A DNA stretch of 49,182 bases from positions 1 through 49,182 of the forward strand of contig NZ_PNOT02000156.1 in assembly GCF_002879535.1 (NCBI RefSeq), written 5' to 3'. A program made the translations under genes and the position numbers. This DNA is from Mesorhizobium intechi. GTDB taxonomy: Bacteria; Pseudomonadota; Alphaproteobacteria; Rhizobiales; Rhizobiaceae. How positions within the stretch are numbered: position 1 is the first letter of the stretch; each line of letters begins with the position of its first letter. A model generated the notes under the pieces. That model did no database searches. It saw only the letters and a program-made list of their open reading frames with translations, and was not told the DNA's origin. Below are positions 1 to 7,152 of this stretch, piece by piece.

Positions 1-324
1 GCTCCGCCCAAGCCCTTGGCCGAAGTCGGCAGCATCGGCGCCATTGCCCGGCTGGTGGCGACGGGTGGCGGGCTCGGCCTCATTCCCCGTCTCGCCGCCA
101 GCGATGCGCTGGCGCGCGGCGAGCTCATGGATCTGCCGTGGCCCGGTCGAATGCGGCCGGCGCCACTGACGATGATCTGGCGGCGCCGGCGCATCCAGCC
201 GCCGGCGCTCAGGCAATTGCTCGCCGCCGCGCGCGACACGCTGGCGCCTGAACGCCTCGATGCGGGCTCAGAACTTGAATCGGCTGATAGCTCCAAGGCA
301 TTGTTTCCAAACAACTCCTGGTGA
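1..324 (+). CDS. LysR-family regulator, C-terminal end (5' truncated by window edge)
   Basis: The reading frame is open from base 1 and ends at the stop at 322-324, so only about the last 107 residues are visible. The segment with GGGLGLIPRLAASDALARGEL followed by a run of basic residues fits the end of the LysR effector-binding domain (PBP2 fold), where a glycine-rich 'G.G...P' loop precedes the final helices. The winged-helix part lies outside the window. The gene is convergent with the SDR gene at 338-1066, leaving a gap of only 13 bases. Target genes cannot be inferred from this piece. The family call rests on the pattern of the last hundred residues only. Confidence 0.7.
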   Translation, partial: APPKPLAEVGSIGAIARLVATGGGLGLIPRLAASDALARGELMDLPWPGRMRPAPLTMIWRRRRIQPPALRQLLAAARDTLAPERLDAGSELESADSSKALFPNNSW

Positions 325-337
325 GGGCTGCCACCAG

Positions 338-1066
338 CTAGACCAGCCTGTGCCCGCCTTCGACATGCAGCGTCGTGCCGGTGGCAAATCCGTTGCCGAT
401 AAGGAAGAACATGGCGTCGGCGATGTCTTCGGGCTGGCCGACCCTGCCGACCGGCAGCCGCTCGGCCATCGCCGCCAGCATCTCGGCCTTGCGGTCGCCG
501 GCGACCTGCGCCCAGATCGTGGTGTCGACCCAGCCGGGCGAAACGGCGTTGACGCGGATCGGCGCGAGTTCGACGGACAGCGCCCGCACCAGTCCTTCGA
601 GCGCTGCGTTGACCGCGGCGACGACCGAGCCGCGCGGGGCCGGCCGGTAGGCGGCGATGCCGGAGATGAAGGTCATAGAGCCACTCGCGCTGAGCCGTGG
701 CGCGCCGTGCTTGGCAAGCAGCAGCGGGCCGAACAGCTTGCTGTCGACCATGCGTTGCGCCGCCTTGAGATCAAGCTCCGGCAGCAGCCTGTAGGCGCCA
801 TTTATGTCGGCCGCCGTGCTGACGATGTGGTCGACCCGACCGATCTCGGCGAACAACGCCGCGACCTGGTCTTCCCGGGCGATGTCGACGACGGCAACGT
901 CCAGGCCGGCGGGATTGCCAAGTGTCTCGCGCGCCTGTCGCAGCCTGTCTTCGCCGCGCCCGGCGACGATGACCGTGGCGCCGGCCTCGACGCAGCGCCT
1001 GGCCAGCGCCAGGCCCATGCCGGAGCCGCCGCCGACGATCAGGATCCTCTGGTTCGAAATGCTCAT
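338..1066 (-). CDS. SDR-family oxidoreductase lacking the usual YxxxK catalytic pair
   Basis: This is a 242-residue Rossmann-fold protein of classical SDR length. The N-terminal dinucleotide-binding loop reads GGGSGMGLALA (residues 12-22). The late motif RVNAVSPGWVDT is the usual SDR segment after the active site. Where classical members have YxxSK, this protein reads SVVAAVNAALEGL, so both the tyrosine and the lysine appear replaced. Other SDRs of this type are known, but a classical dehydrogenase mechanism cannot be assumed. It lies 126 bases downstream of marR on the same strand and is plausibly co-transcribed with it. Substrate unknown. Confidence 0.85.
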   Translation of the reverse strand: MSISNQRILIVGGGSGMGLALARRCVEAGATVIVAGRGEDRLRQARETLGNPAGLDVAVVDIAREDQVAALFAEIGRVDHIVSTAADINGAYRLLPELDLKAAQRMVDSKLFGPLLLAKHGAPRLSASGSMTFISGIAAYRPAPRGSVVAAVNAALEGLVRALSVELAPIRVNAVSPGWVDTTIWAQVAGDRKAEMLAAMAERLPVGRVGQPEDIADAMFFLIGNGFATGTTLHVEGGHRLV

Positions 1067-1192
1067 TTCGCTCTGCCTTTGTTTCGAGGGGACAAGGGCA
1101 GGGAATTGGCAGGTCGGTGTGCCGAGAAGGAAACGGAAGAAACCGATAATGTCATCGGAAGTGCCGATGATGATGCAGGAATGCGGTTTCGG

Positions 1193-1648
1193 TCAGCGCA
1201 CCAGCGGGCTGTCCCAGACGGCGAACAACAGCGCTTTGAGTTGGGCGAAGCGCTCCGGCCCGAGCTCGGCGCGCCACTCCTCCTCGATGTCGCGCAATAT
1301 GTCGACCATCTTCCAGAAGGCGGCGTGACCCCGCTCGGTGGCGTGCACCACGCGCGCGCTGCCTTCGCCGTCGGAGCGTACGATATAGCCGTAATTTTCA
1401 AGGCTGCTGAGCAACTGGTTGATCGCCTGTTTGCTCATGCCGGCACGTTCGGCGATGGTGCCGGGGCGCGCGCCATCCGGGCCGGGAAACTGCAAGACGG
1501 CCATATGTGGCAGGCGCAATTCGTCGAAACCGGCGGCGTTGAGTTCCTTGATCAGCCGGCGCTGGATGGCCTGCGCCGGCACGCGCAGCAGGGCGCCGAT
1601 CAAAAGGTCCGTGGTCTTGGTCTGCAGAACTTCGGTGGAAGTGGCCAT
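1193..1648 (-). CDS. MarR-family transcriptional regulator
   Basis: This is a 151-residue protein of typical MarR length. Its winged-helix region includes TIAERAGMSKQAINQLLSSL (about residues 64-83), the recognition helix of the family, followed by a wing segment rich in charged residues. MarR proteins are dimeric repressors that usually control a divergent gene and themselves. Here the divergent neighbour is the cupin gene at 1714, and the shared 65-base interval holds two palindromes (1659-1673 and 1682-1698) that are good operator candidates. Downstream on the same strand is the SDR at 338-1066. A small hairpin (1152-1170) lies just after its stop. The ligand is unknown. Confidence 0.85.
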   Translation of the reverse strand: MATSTEVLQTKTTDLLIGALLRVPAQAIQRRLIKELNAAGFDELRLPHMAVLQFPGPDGARPGTIAERAGMSKQAINQLLSSLENYGYIVRSDGEGSARVVHATERGHAAFWKMVDILRDIEEEWRAELGPERFAQLKALLFAVWDSPLVR

Positions 1649-1657
1649 TGACGGTCC

Positions 1658-1698
1658 GGTAAATTGAGTTTACTTGTTTCTGGTAAATGTAATTTACC
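1658..1698. promoter_or_regulatory. Twin palindromic operators between marR and the cupin gene
   Basis: Two AT-rich inverted repeats sit in the divergent interval: GTAAATTGAGTTTAC at 1659-1673 (5-bp perfect arms) and GGTAAATGTAATTTACC at 1682-1698 (7-bp perfect arms, 3-base centre). Their centres are about 24 bp apart, a little over two helical turns. They stand out against GC-rich surroundings, and the second abuts the Shine-Dalgarno sequence (GGAGGAG, 1699-1705) of the cupin gene. Binding by the adjacent MarR protein is inferred. Confidence 0.65.
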
Positions 1699-1713
1699 GG
1701 AGGAGTTTGCGCA

Positions 1714-2187
1714 ATGCCAGCCATGGATCTTCGGGTCAATCCAGCCAATGAGACCATCGGCACCAGGGGGCTATCGGTCCGTTTCCTGGTGTCGGGCGAA
1801 GATTCGAACGGCAGCGTCGCCGCTTTCGAACTGATGGTGCCGGGCGCGCAGCGCCTGCCGGCGCCGGCGCACAGCCACGACCACTACGAGGAAACGATCT
1901 ACGGCATTGACGGGGTTTTGACCTGGACCGTGAACGGCAAGCCGATCGAGGTTGGGCCGGGGGAGGCGCTGTGCATTCCACGCGGAGCCGTCCACCGCTT
2001 CGACAATAATGGCGCCCGGGATGCCAAGACGCTGTGCGTCATCACGCCGGCGGCAATTGGTCCGGACTATTTCCGCGAGGCGTTCGGCCTGCTCAACGCC
2101 GCTGCCGGCGGGCCGCCTGACAAAGCTGCGATGATGGAGATCATGCGCCGCCATGGCCTGACGCCGGCAATGCCGCCACCGGCCTGA
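1714..2187 (+). CDS. Cupin-domain protein
   Basis: This 157-residue protein is a single cupin (double-stranded beta-helix) barrel. The first cupin motif is visible around residues 50-66 as PAHSHDHYEETIYGIDG, with histidines and glutamate positioned as metal ligands. The second motif runs through PRGAVHRFDN (about 90-99). The ATG at 1714 follows GGAGGAG with 8-base spacing, which fixes the start over the ATG at 1723. The gene is divergent from marR and is its likely target. Members of this family include dioxygenases, isomerases and simple ligand-binding proteins, so the reaction is not predictable. The C-terminus (about residues 120-157) lies outside the barrel. Confidence 0.85.
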   Translation: MPAMDLRVNPANETIGTRGLSVRFLVSGEDSNGSVAAFELMVPGAQRLPAPAHSHDHYEETIYGIDGVLTWTVNGKPIEVGPGEALCIPRGAVHRFDNNGARDAKTLCVITPAAIGPDYFREAFGLLNAAAGGPPDKAAMMEIMRRHGLTPAMPPPA

Positions 2188-2474
2188 TACCGGCCGAGGG
2201 TCCAGCGAGCACGCAGCCCAGGCGGTCGTAACCGTTCCACGCGCCACCGATCTGTTCGCGCACGATTTCGACGGCTTGAGGTCCCAGCGTTGCATTTGTG
2301 GTCCTATCGCATGCTGGGGAAGCGTCGCGCTCTTCCATCCGGTCGGTTGCGCGCCAGCCGCAACGCGGCGATGTATCGCGCCTTCCCTATTTCGCTGCAC
2401 CCGTTCCTCACTGCTGACGAGAAATGACAGCGGGCGATGCTATGGTGCGGGGATGGCGAGATGACGGAGGCAAG
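2188..2474. other. Intergenic stretch without a recognised gene
   Basis: These 287 bases between the cupin gene and the short ORF at 2475 contain only small overlapping reading frames on both strands, with no recognisable protein pattern and no ribosome-binding site in front of any. I see no tRNA, strong hairpin or repeat. A promoter for the genes that follow presumably lies here, but no clear -35/-10 pair is evident. Confidence 0.5.
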
Positions 2475-2522
2475 ATGACAGGGATGCCAGCGACAACGAT
2501 TCTGAACCGGCAGGCCCGCTGA
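2475..2522 (+). CDS. 15-codon ORF directly upstream of and overlapping the YdeI-like gene
   Basis: The ATG at 2475 follows a good Shine-Dalgarno (GGAGG, spacing 4-5 bases) and encodes MTGMPATTILNRQAR. Its TGA at 2520-2522 shares its last base with the ATG of the next gene (TGATG). The downstream gene has no convincing ribosome-binding site of its own, so translational coupling is plausible. It may be a leader peptide or a chance frame. Without comparison to relatives it cannot be separated from a decayed or alternative start. Confidence 0.3.
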   Translation: MTGMPATTILNRQAR

Positions 2523-3121
2523 TGGCGCCGGTCAAGGTCGATCCCGACAAGGTCCGGGAATTCCCCGACGCGGCGAGTTTCTACGCCTGGCTCGGCCAGC
2601 ACCACGCCACGGAAAGCGAAGTGTGGATCAAGGTGCACAAGGTGGGATCGGGGCTGAAGTCGATCACGCCGAAGGAAGCCATCGACGTCGTGCTGTGCTT
2701 CGGCTGGATCGACGCGGTGCGCAAGGGGCTGGACGAGAACAGTTTTCTCCAGCGCTACACGCCGCGCGGCAAGAAGAGCATCTGGAGCAAGATCAACATC
2801 GACAATGTCGCGCGGCTGGTGGAGGAGGGCCGCATGACCGGGCATGGGCTGAAACAGGTCGAAGCCGCCAAGGCCGACGGGCGCTGGGCGCGCGCCTATG
2901 GGGGCAGCAAGGAGATGAAAATCCCCGACGATTTGCAGGCGGCCATCGATGCCGAGCCGGCGGCGAAGGCGATGCTGGAAAAACTCAGCGCGCAAAACCG
3001 CTTCTCGCTCGCCTTCCGCACCCACAACATGAAGACCGAGGCCGGCCGCAAGAAGAAGATCGAGACCTTCGTGGCGATGCTGAAGCGTGGCGAGACGATC
3101 TATCCGCAGGGGAAGAAATAG
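2522..3121 (+). CDS. YdeI/OmpD-associated family protein
   Basis: This 199-residue protein has the family layout. An N-terminal domain carries DAASFYAWLGQHHATESEVWI and the conserved FGWIDAVRKGLD segment (about residues 60-71), then QRYTPRGKKSIWSKIN, and a C-terminal helical tail ending NMKTEAGRKKKIETFVAMLKRGE. The C-terminal helices are typical of the YdhG/YdeI group. Relatives in enterobacteria have been linked to bacteriocin or peptide resistance, but no mechanism is established. It lies convergent to the GST gene with a 3-base gap. The start overlaps a short upstream ORF with its own strong Shine-Dalgarno, suggesting coupled translation. Confidence 0.8.
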   Translation: MAPVKVDPDKVREFPDAASFYAWLGQHHATESEVWIKVHKVGSGLKSITPKEAIDVVLCFGWIDAVRKGLDENSFLQRYTPRGKKSIWSKINIDNVARLVEEGRMTGHGLKQVEAAKADGRWARAYGGSKEMKIPDDLQAAIDAEPAAKAMLEKLSAQNRFSLAFRTHNMKTEAGRKKKIETFVAMLKRGETIYPQGKK

Positions 3122-3124
3122 TTC

Positions 3125-3754
3125 TCAGCCGCCTGAATGCGGGTCGATGCTGTAGGGATGGACGGGGTAGCCGGGGCCAATGGCATCGCGCACACGGCCG
3201 GTCCAGGCGAGGAATGCCGGGTAGTCCGCTGAAGAGAAGCCGCAATCCCCGGCGCGGTGGCTGTAGGCATAGACGGCGATGTCGGCGATTGTCAGGTCGT
3301 TTCCGGTGAGGAACGGCGTCTCGGCAAGGCTGCGGTCCAGGGCGGCGAGCGCGCGGGCGCCGGCCTCGCGTTTGCCGGCAACCATGGCCTGGTTGCGCTC
3401 GAGCCGTCCGGTCAGGGTCCAGAAGCGCAGCGAGCCGATGACGGGCTCGACATTGTACTGTTCGAAGAACAGCCACTGCATCACCTTGGCACGCCGGTAG
3501 CGGTCCGCCGGCAGCAGAGGCGTTCCTTCGGCCAGGTAGGTGAGGATCGCGTTGGACTCGGCGATGGCGATGCCATCTTCGAGTTGGAGCACGGGAACGG
3601 CACCGGCCGGGTTCAGGGCAAGGAAGGCATCGGAGTGGCTCTCGCCCTCGAAAATCGAGACGATGCGGGTCTCATAGGGCATATTCAGCACGCCGAGCAG
3701 GACCCGGACTTTCCAGCCATTTTGCGATGGCAGATAATCGTGAAGCGTGAGCAT
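3125..3754 (-). CDS. Glutathione S-transferase family protein
   Basis: This is a 209-residue protein from the ATG at 3754. A longer frame begins at 3796, but its extra 14 residues do not match the family. The thioredoxin-like N-terminal domain starts MLTLHDYLPSQNGWKVRVLL and carries the glutathione-contacting segments NPAGAVPVLQLEDG and IAESNAILTYLAEG (about 51-80). The all-alpha C-terminal domain follows, with the conserved NDLTIADIAVYAY. It probably conjugates glutathione to electrophiles, or acts in another glutathione-dependent role, in the cytosol. It is divergent from the SDR at 3925 across a 170-base interval. Substrate unknown. Confidence 0.88.
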   Translation of the reverse strand: MLTLHDYLPSQNGWKVRVLLGVLNMPYETRIVSIFEGESHSDAFLALNPAGAVPVLQLEDGIAIAESNAILTYLAEGTPLLPADRYRRAKVMQWLFFEQYNVEPVIGSLRFWTLTGRLERNQAMVAGKREAGARALAALDRSLAETPFLTGNDLTIADIAVYAYSHRAGDCGFSSADYPAFLAWTGRVRDAIGPGYPVHPYSIDPHSGG

Positions 3755-3924
3755 GGCCGATCCTCGTGACGGGTCGACGATCGCATGGCACGACACCGGC
3801 CGACACCCGATTCCCGCTCGATCGATTCATGCGCTTGATCGCACAATGATTGCAGCCTCCGCCGCCTAATAAATCAATTCCCCCCGTGCCATCTTTCCCG
3901 AGACGATAGACAAAGGCATCCCCC

Positions 3925-4623
3925 ATGACCACGCATCCCAACAAAGTCACCCTCATCACCGGCGCCAATCGTGGCATCGGACTTGAAACCGGCCGCCAAC
4001 TGGCGAAACGCGGTTTCACCGTGCTGCTCGGCGTGCGCGATCTGGCCAAGGGGGAGGCGGCAGCGAAAGCCGTCGAGGGGCATGTCGAGGCCATCGCGTT
4101 CGATGTCGCGGCATTCGACGCGGCTCCAAGGGCAGCCGATGAGGTCAAGCGCCGGTTCGGCCGGCTCGACGTGCTGATCAACAATGCCGCCATCCACTAC
4201 GACAGCGGCTCGCGCGCCTTGCGGCCGGACTGGACTGTCATCCGCGAAGCCTTCGAGACCAATGTCTTCGGTTCCTGGCGGGCGGCGGCGGCCTTCGCGC
4301 CGCTGCTCAAGGCCGGCGGCCACGGAAGACTGGTCAATGTGTCGTCCGAAGCCGGTTCTTTGGCCTCGATGGGCGCGGGCGCGCCGGCCTATGCGACATC
4401 GAAGGCGACGCTCAATGCGCTGACCCGTGTGCTGGCGGCGGAACTGCGCGGCTCGGGCGTGCTGGTCAATGCCATCTGCCCGGGCTGGGTCGCCACCGAC
4501 ATGGGCGGGCCAGGCGGACGCCCGGTGGCGCAAGGGGCGGCAGGCATCGTCTGGGCCGCGACCTTGCCGGACGACGGCCCGACCGGCGGCTTCTTCCGCG
4601 ACGGCAAAAGACTGCCGTGGTGA
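3925..4623 (+). CDS. Classical SDR-family oxidoreductase
   Basis: This 232-residue protein has a complete SDR signature. It starts with the cofactor loop TGANRGIG (residues 13-20), then NNAA (about 88-91), a serine in VNVSSEAG, and the active-site YATSK (about 155-159), followed by NAICPGWVATDMGG. It therefore should be an active NAD(P)H-dependent dehydrogenase or reductase, similar in layout to carbonyl-reductase-like SDRs. It is followed after 23 bases by an F420-reductase-like gene on the same strand, so the two probably form an operon. The substrate cannot be told from sequence. Confidence 0.9.
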   Translation: MTTHPNKVTLITGANRGIGLETGRQLAKRGFTVLLGVRDLAKGEAAAKAVEGHVEAIAFDVAAFDAAPRAADEVKRRFGRLDVLINNAAIHYDSGSRALRPDWTVIREAFETNVFGSWRAAAAFAPLLKAGGHGRLVNVSSEAGSLASMGAGAPAYATSKATLNALTRVLAAELRGSGVLVNAICPGWVATDMGGPGGRPVAQGAAGIVWAATLPDDGPTGGFFRDGKRLPW

Positions 4624-4646
4624 GTCGGACTGTACAGGAGGCAAAG

Positions 4647-5276
4647 ATGAGAATCGGAATTCTGGGCGCCGGCATGATCGGCGGCACGGTCGGAAGGCTG
4701 TGGGCCGAGGCCGGACATGCGGTGAGTTTCGGCGTGCGGCATCCCGAGCGGCTGCGCTCGATGCTGTCCGGGCTCGGCGGCAAGGCCACGGCGGGATTGG
4801 CCCTCGATGCCGTTGCGGGCGCGGACGTCGTGCTGGCCGCCATCCCGTTTCGCGCCTGGCCCGGTGTCGCGGACGAGATCGCGGCAGCGCTCGGCGACAA
4901 GGTGCTGCTCGACGGCACGGTGCCAGATCCGCCTCGCGACGGCGCTTTCGGCGACACCGCGCTTGCCCGCGAGGACGGCGTGGCTTTCGCGGTGGCGCCG
5001 CTCCTGCCGCGCGCGAAACTGGTTCGTGCCTTCAGCACGGTCATGTGGACGACACTGCAATCGCAGGCGCATCGCGCCGGCGACAGGATCGGCATCCCGC
5101 TTGCCGGCGATGACGAAGAAGCCGTCGCCCTGGCCGCGCGGCTGGTGAGCGATGCCGGCTTCGACCCGGTCGTGGTCGGACCGTTGTCGCAGGCCCGCCG
5201 CTTCGATCCCGGCACCACCGTCTTCGACAGCGGCATGACCGGCCGTGAGGTTCGGACCGCGCTCGGCGTGGCTTGA
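4647..5276 (+). CDS. NADPH-dependent F420 reductase-like protein
   Basis: This is a 209-residue Rossmann-fold protein beginning MRIGILGAGMIGGTVGRLWAE, the dinucleotide-binding loop of the F420-oxidoreductase/NADP family. Later segments VVLAAIPFRAW and KVLLDGTVPD also fit. An upstream start at 4617 would overlap the SDR, but the ATG at 4647 follows a clear AGGAGG. Many bacteria with this fold lack coenzyme F420, so the cofactor partner here is uncertain. It is a paralogue in outline of the gene at 17314-17943, and both sit next to oxidoreductase genes. A hairpin terminator at 5370-5398 follows downstream. Confidence 0.8.
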   Translation: MRIGILGAGMIGGTVGRLWAEAGHAVSFGVRHPERLRSMLSGLGGKATAGLALDAVAGADVVLAAIPFRAWPGVADEIAAALGDKVLLDGTVPDPPRDGAFGDTALAREDGVAFAVAPLLPRAKLVRAFSTVMWTTLQSQAHRAGDRIGIPLAGDDEEAVALAARLVSDAGFDPVVVGPLSQARRFDPGTTVFDSGMTGREVRTALGVA

Positions 5277-5369
5277 TGCGGCTCACGACCTGAATCGTGG
5301 AATTGCCGTAAGCGCCTGTTTCGGCGTACTTTCAGCGGATCTGACTTACCCTGTCACGCACGAGAAAAA

Positions 5370-5398
5370 GCCGCCCTCGCTTTTCAGCGGATGGCGGC
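5370..5398. terminator. Bidirectional intrinsic terminator
   Basis: A GCCGCC/GGCGGC stem (5370-5375 with 5393-5398) is flanked by a run of A on the left and CTTTT on the right. It can therefore end transcription both from the F420-reductase-like gene (plus strand) and from the minus-strand gene whose tail ends at 5435. It probably served the Asr-like gene before the transposon separated them. Confidence 0.75.
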
Positions 5399-5434
5399 CT
5401 TTTCCCGGGAGGAAGTCAGAAAGAAAGCTGCCGA

Positions 5435-5479
5435 TCAAGCCGCCTTGGCGTGGGCGTGCTTCCTGTGGGTACGCTTGTG
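5435..5479 (-). pseudogene. Severed 3' end of the Asr-like gene (original tail and stop)
   Basis: Read on the minus strand this encodes HKRTHRKHAHAKAA and then TGA (5435-5437). It continues in frame from the His/Lys-rich protein at 9299-9595 if the transposon and one copy of the 8-bp target duplication are removed. It is the displaced last eleven codons of that gene, followed on the minus strand by its terminator at 5370-5398. No start codon or promoter remains on this side. Confidence 0.85.
5472..5479. repeat. Left target-site duplication
   Basis: CGCTTGTG immediately precedes the left terminal repeat and is identical to the copy at 9312-9319. Eight bases is the usual duplication length of IS1595-family elements. 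Confidence 0.9.
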
Positions 5480-5504
5480 CGGTCTTATGTAGCAAACGCA
5501 CCAA
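5480..5504 (+). repeat. Left terminal inverted repeat of the transposon
   Basis: This 25-bp end starts CGGTCTTATGTAGC and matches the reverse complement of 9287-9311 at 24 of 25 positions. The single difference is G versus C at position 10. Similarity stops sharply after base 25. Confidence 0.9.
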
Positions 5505-5548
5505 CTTCTCGCACGACCTAAAGGGTGGGTTCCCATAAAATCCGGGGC

Positions 5549-5947
5549 ATGCCGAGAGTTGCCCCTATCGTCCGCTCCACCCGATACGAACACGCGATCA
5601 ATACGCTTGTCGCGAAGCGATCCGAGATATCGGGCCTAATCCGGTTCAAAGGCGCGGACCTGGCGCACCAGCTTGTCCACATAGACGCGGTGCTGCTCAT
5701 CCTTGGCTACAAGGGCGATCCGTCCCAAATCGTGCCGCTGCGACGAAAGCCGAACCGGTTCCGCAAGGGCGAGCTTTACCGGCTTATCTTGAAGTGCGAG
5801 GCGGAAGGCAGCAAGGCCAACAAGGAAACTGCCCAGCGCATTGTTGCGGTGAAGGGCTGGGAGCCGTCGCTGGTCGACAGGGTACGAGAGTGCGTCAATA
5901 CCGCCAAGGTACGGCGCAGGCGATCCTGTGCAGTTAGGCACGAGTAG
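5549..5947 (+). CDS. Hypothetical protein, transposon passenger
   Basis: This is a 132-residue basic protein from the ATG at 5549 (MPRVAPIVRSTRYEHAI). A GTG at 5525 would add eight residues, and neither start has a clear ribosome-binding site. The sequence is mostly helical in appearance, with RKPNRFRKGELYRLILKC in the middle and a very basic tail (AKVRRRR). It could bind nucleic acid, but I do not recognise a family. It is the first gene inside the left terminal repeat, 44 bases from it, and is read inward. A gap of 183 AT-rich bases separates it from the Panacea gene. Confidence 0.6.
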   Translation: MPRVAPIVRSTRYEHAINTLVAKRSEISGLIRFKGADLAHQLVHIDAVLLILGYKGDPSQIVPLRRKPNRFRKGELYRLILKCEAEGSKANKETAQRIVAVKGWEPSLVDRVRECVNTAKVRRRRSCAVRHE

Positions 5948-6130
5948 CTAGCTTTGCGTTAACCTCGCAATCAATTGTGATTAGCGGCCATCGATGGGTG
6001 AACGTCAAATTACCATATTGCGCGCTACAACGGGAAATTATAGAACCATTTAAGGATGGTAAGAGGGGAAACCGTCTCAGGGTTGGATCAATCATAACCT
6101 TCGTGCGTTGATAGGATCCCTTCTAACCGA

Positions 6131-6727
6131 ATGCAGGTTGGAATTTTGAAACACGACCCGATACCACCGTACGCCATCCCAGTCGCGGGATTCAAATCCC
6201 GCAAAGCTGCACAGGTGAGCGCATTTTTTGCACTCAAGGAAGATGGCATCATAGACAAGCTCAAACTTATAAAGCTTATCTATTTCTCGGAGCGCAAATT
6301 CCTTAGCGAAAATCACATCCCGATTTTGTGGGATGAATTTTATTCACTTTTCAATGGGCCAATCTGCTCGGGCACGCTGAATGGTATCAACGGGGTGATC
6401 CACGTTGATATATGGAGTGAGTTTGTCGCTCGGAACGGAAATCAAGTTGTCGCACTTAAAAAGTTTGGAAGATCTGATTTTGATGAAATCAGCAATGCCG
6501 AATGGGCTGCGATTGAATATATCTGGAAAGAGCTAGGAAGCAAAACCACCTCACAATTGCGAAACTACTCGCACAGCCATTGCCCAGAATATACTCAAGT
6601 CCCCGAAGGCGAAAGATTGCCGATTTCATATCGAGACATTCTCGAAGCGTTCGGTGATCAAACCGCAGACAGCGTTGAACGCGAAATCAATTCCGCGCGT
6701 CGCGCCGAGAGCGCGCTTGCTGCTTGA
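6131..6727 (+). CDS. Panacea-domain (SocA-like/DUF4065) antitoxin
   Basis: This is a 198-residue protein. The segment DKLKLIKLIYFSERKFLSENHIPI with EFYSLFNGPICSGTLNGING (about residues 42-84) matches the conserved core of the Panacea domain, in which 'KL.KL.Y...R' and '.....GP....' are the hallmark positions. Panacea proteins neutralise many unrelated toxins encoded next to them. Here the stop overlaps the TTG start of the following gene (TTGA), the tight arrangement typical of such pairs. It lies in the AT-rich part of the transposon. The upstream region has only a weak ribosome-binding site, so the start is not firmly fixed. The antitoxin role is inferred from family and layout. Confidence 0.78.
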   Translation: MQVGILKHDPIPPYAIPVAGFKSRKAAQVSAFFALKEDGIIDKLKLIKLIYFSERKFLSENHIPILWDEFYSLFNGPICSGTLNGINGVIHVDIWSEFVARNGNQVVALKKFGRSDFDEISNAEWAAIEYIWKELGSKTTSQLRNYSHSHCPEYTQVPEGERLPISYRDILEAFGDQTADSVEREINSARRAESALAA

Positions 6728-7152
6728 AAGCGCTATTTACGCCCTTACGAACTCAAACCCTCCATATTCCAGAGACCGGGGATACTGGCCATCTGTTTGT
6801 GGTCCTGACGAACCCTTGCAAGGAAGGCAAGTGCCTGCTTGTGCCTGTTTGCACCCAAAAAACGAAGTTCGATTCGGCGTGTCTTTTGGGCGTCGGCGAT
6901 CACAAGTTCATTCGACACCCTAGCTTCATCATGTATGCGCGGCTAGCGATCTATCATGCCACAGACTTGATTAAGCGAGTTAAGGCAGACGAAATATCCT
7001 ATGAGGGCTTGATCGACGAAAAGGTTTTCGCCTTCATTTGTGCAGGCGTAGCGAAATCGGATTTTGCAGCCCCCAAGCTTCAAAAGTATTATGCGGATCA
7101 AGCCGTTAGCGTTGCCAATATCCAGCCCAAACCCGCGACACAGGGTGATTGA
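6724..7152 (+). CDS. Probable toxin partner of the Panacea antitoxin
   Basis: This is a 142-residue protein starting at a TTG that overlaps the stop of the Panacea gene by four bases. The core reads GHLFVVLTNPC, LLVPVCTQK, GDHKFIRHPSFIMYARLAI. This is a small beta-rich pattern in which an invariant-looking Gly-Asp-His and a His-Pro-Ser follow a hydrophobic strand, somewhat reminiscent of PemK/MazF-like barrels. I cannot assign a known toxin class. The role rests on position, size and overlap with the antitoxin. Its last 47 bases overlap the 3' end of the convergent transposase gene, so read-through from either side could affect the other. Confidence 0.6.
   Translation: MKALFTPLRTQTLHIPETGDTGHLFVVLTNPCKEGKCLLVPVCTQKTKFDSACLLGVGDHKFIRHPSFIMYARLAIYHATDLIKRVKADEISYEGLIDEKVFAFICAGVAKSDFAAPKLQKYYADQAVSVANIQPKPATQGD

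Noticed and set aside
260..1651. Long plus-strand frame of 463 codons
   Set aside because: It lies opposite the SDR and marR genes, has no family pattern, and is a product of GC-rich codon bias.
5245..5538. Plus-strand frame across the left transposon junction
   Set aside because: It crosses the terminator and the terminal repeat and has no plausible start or family.
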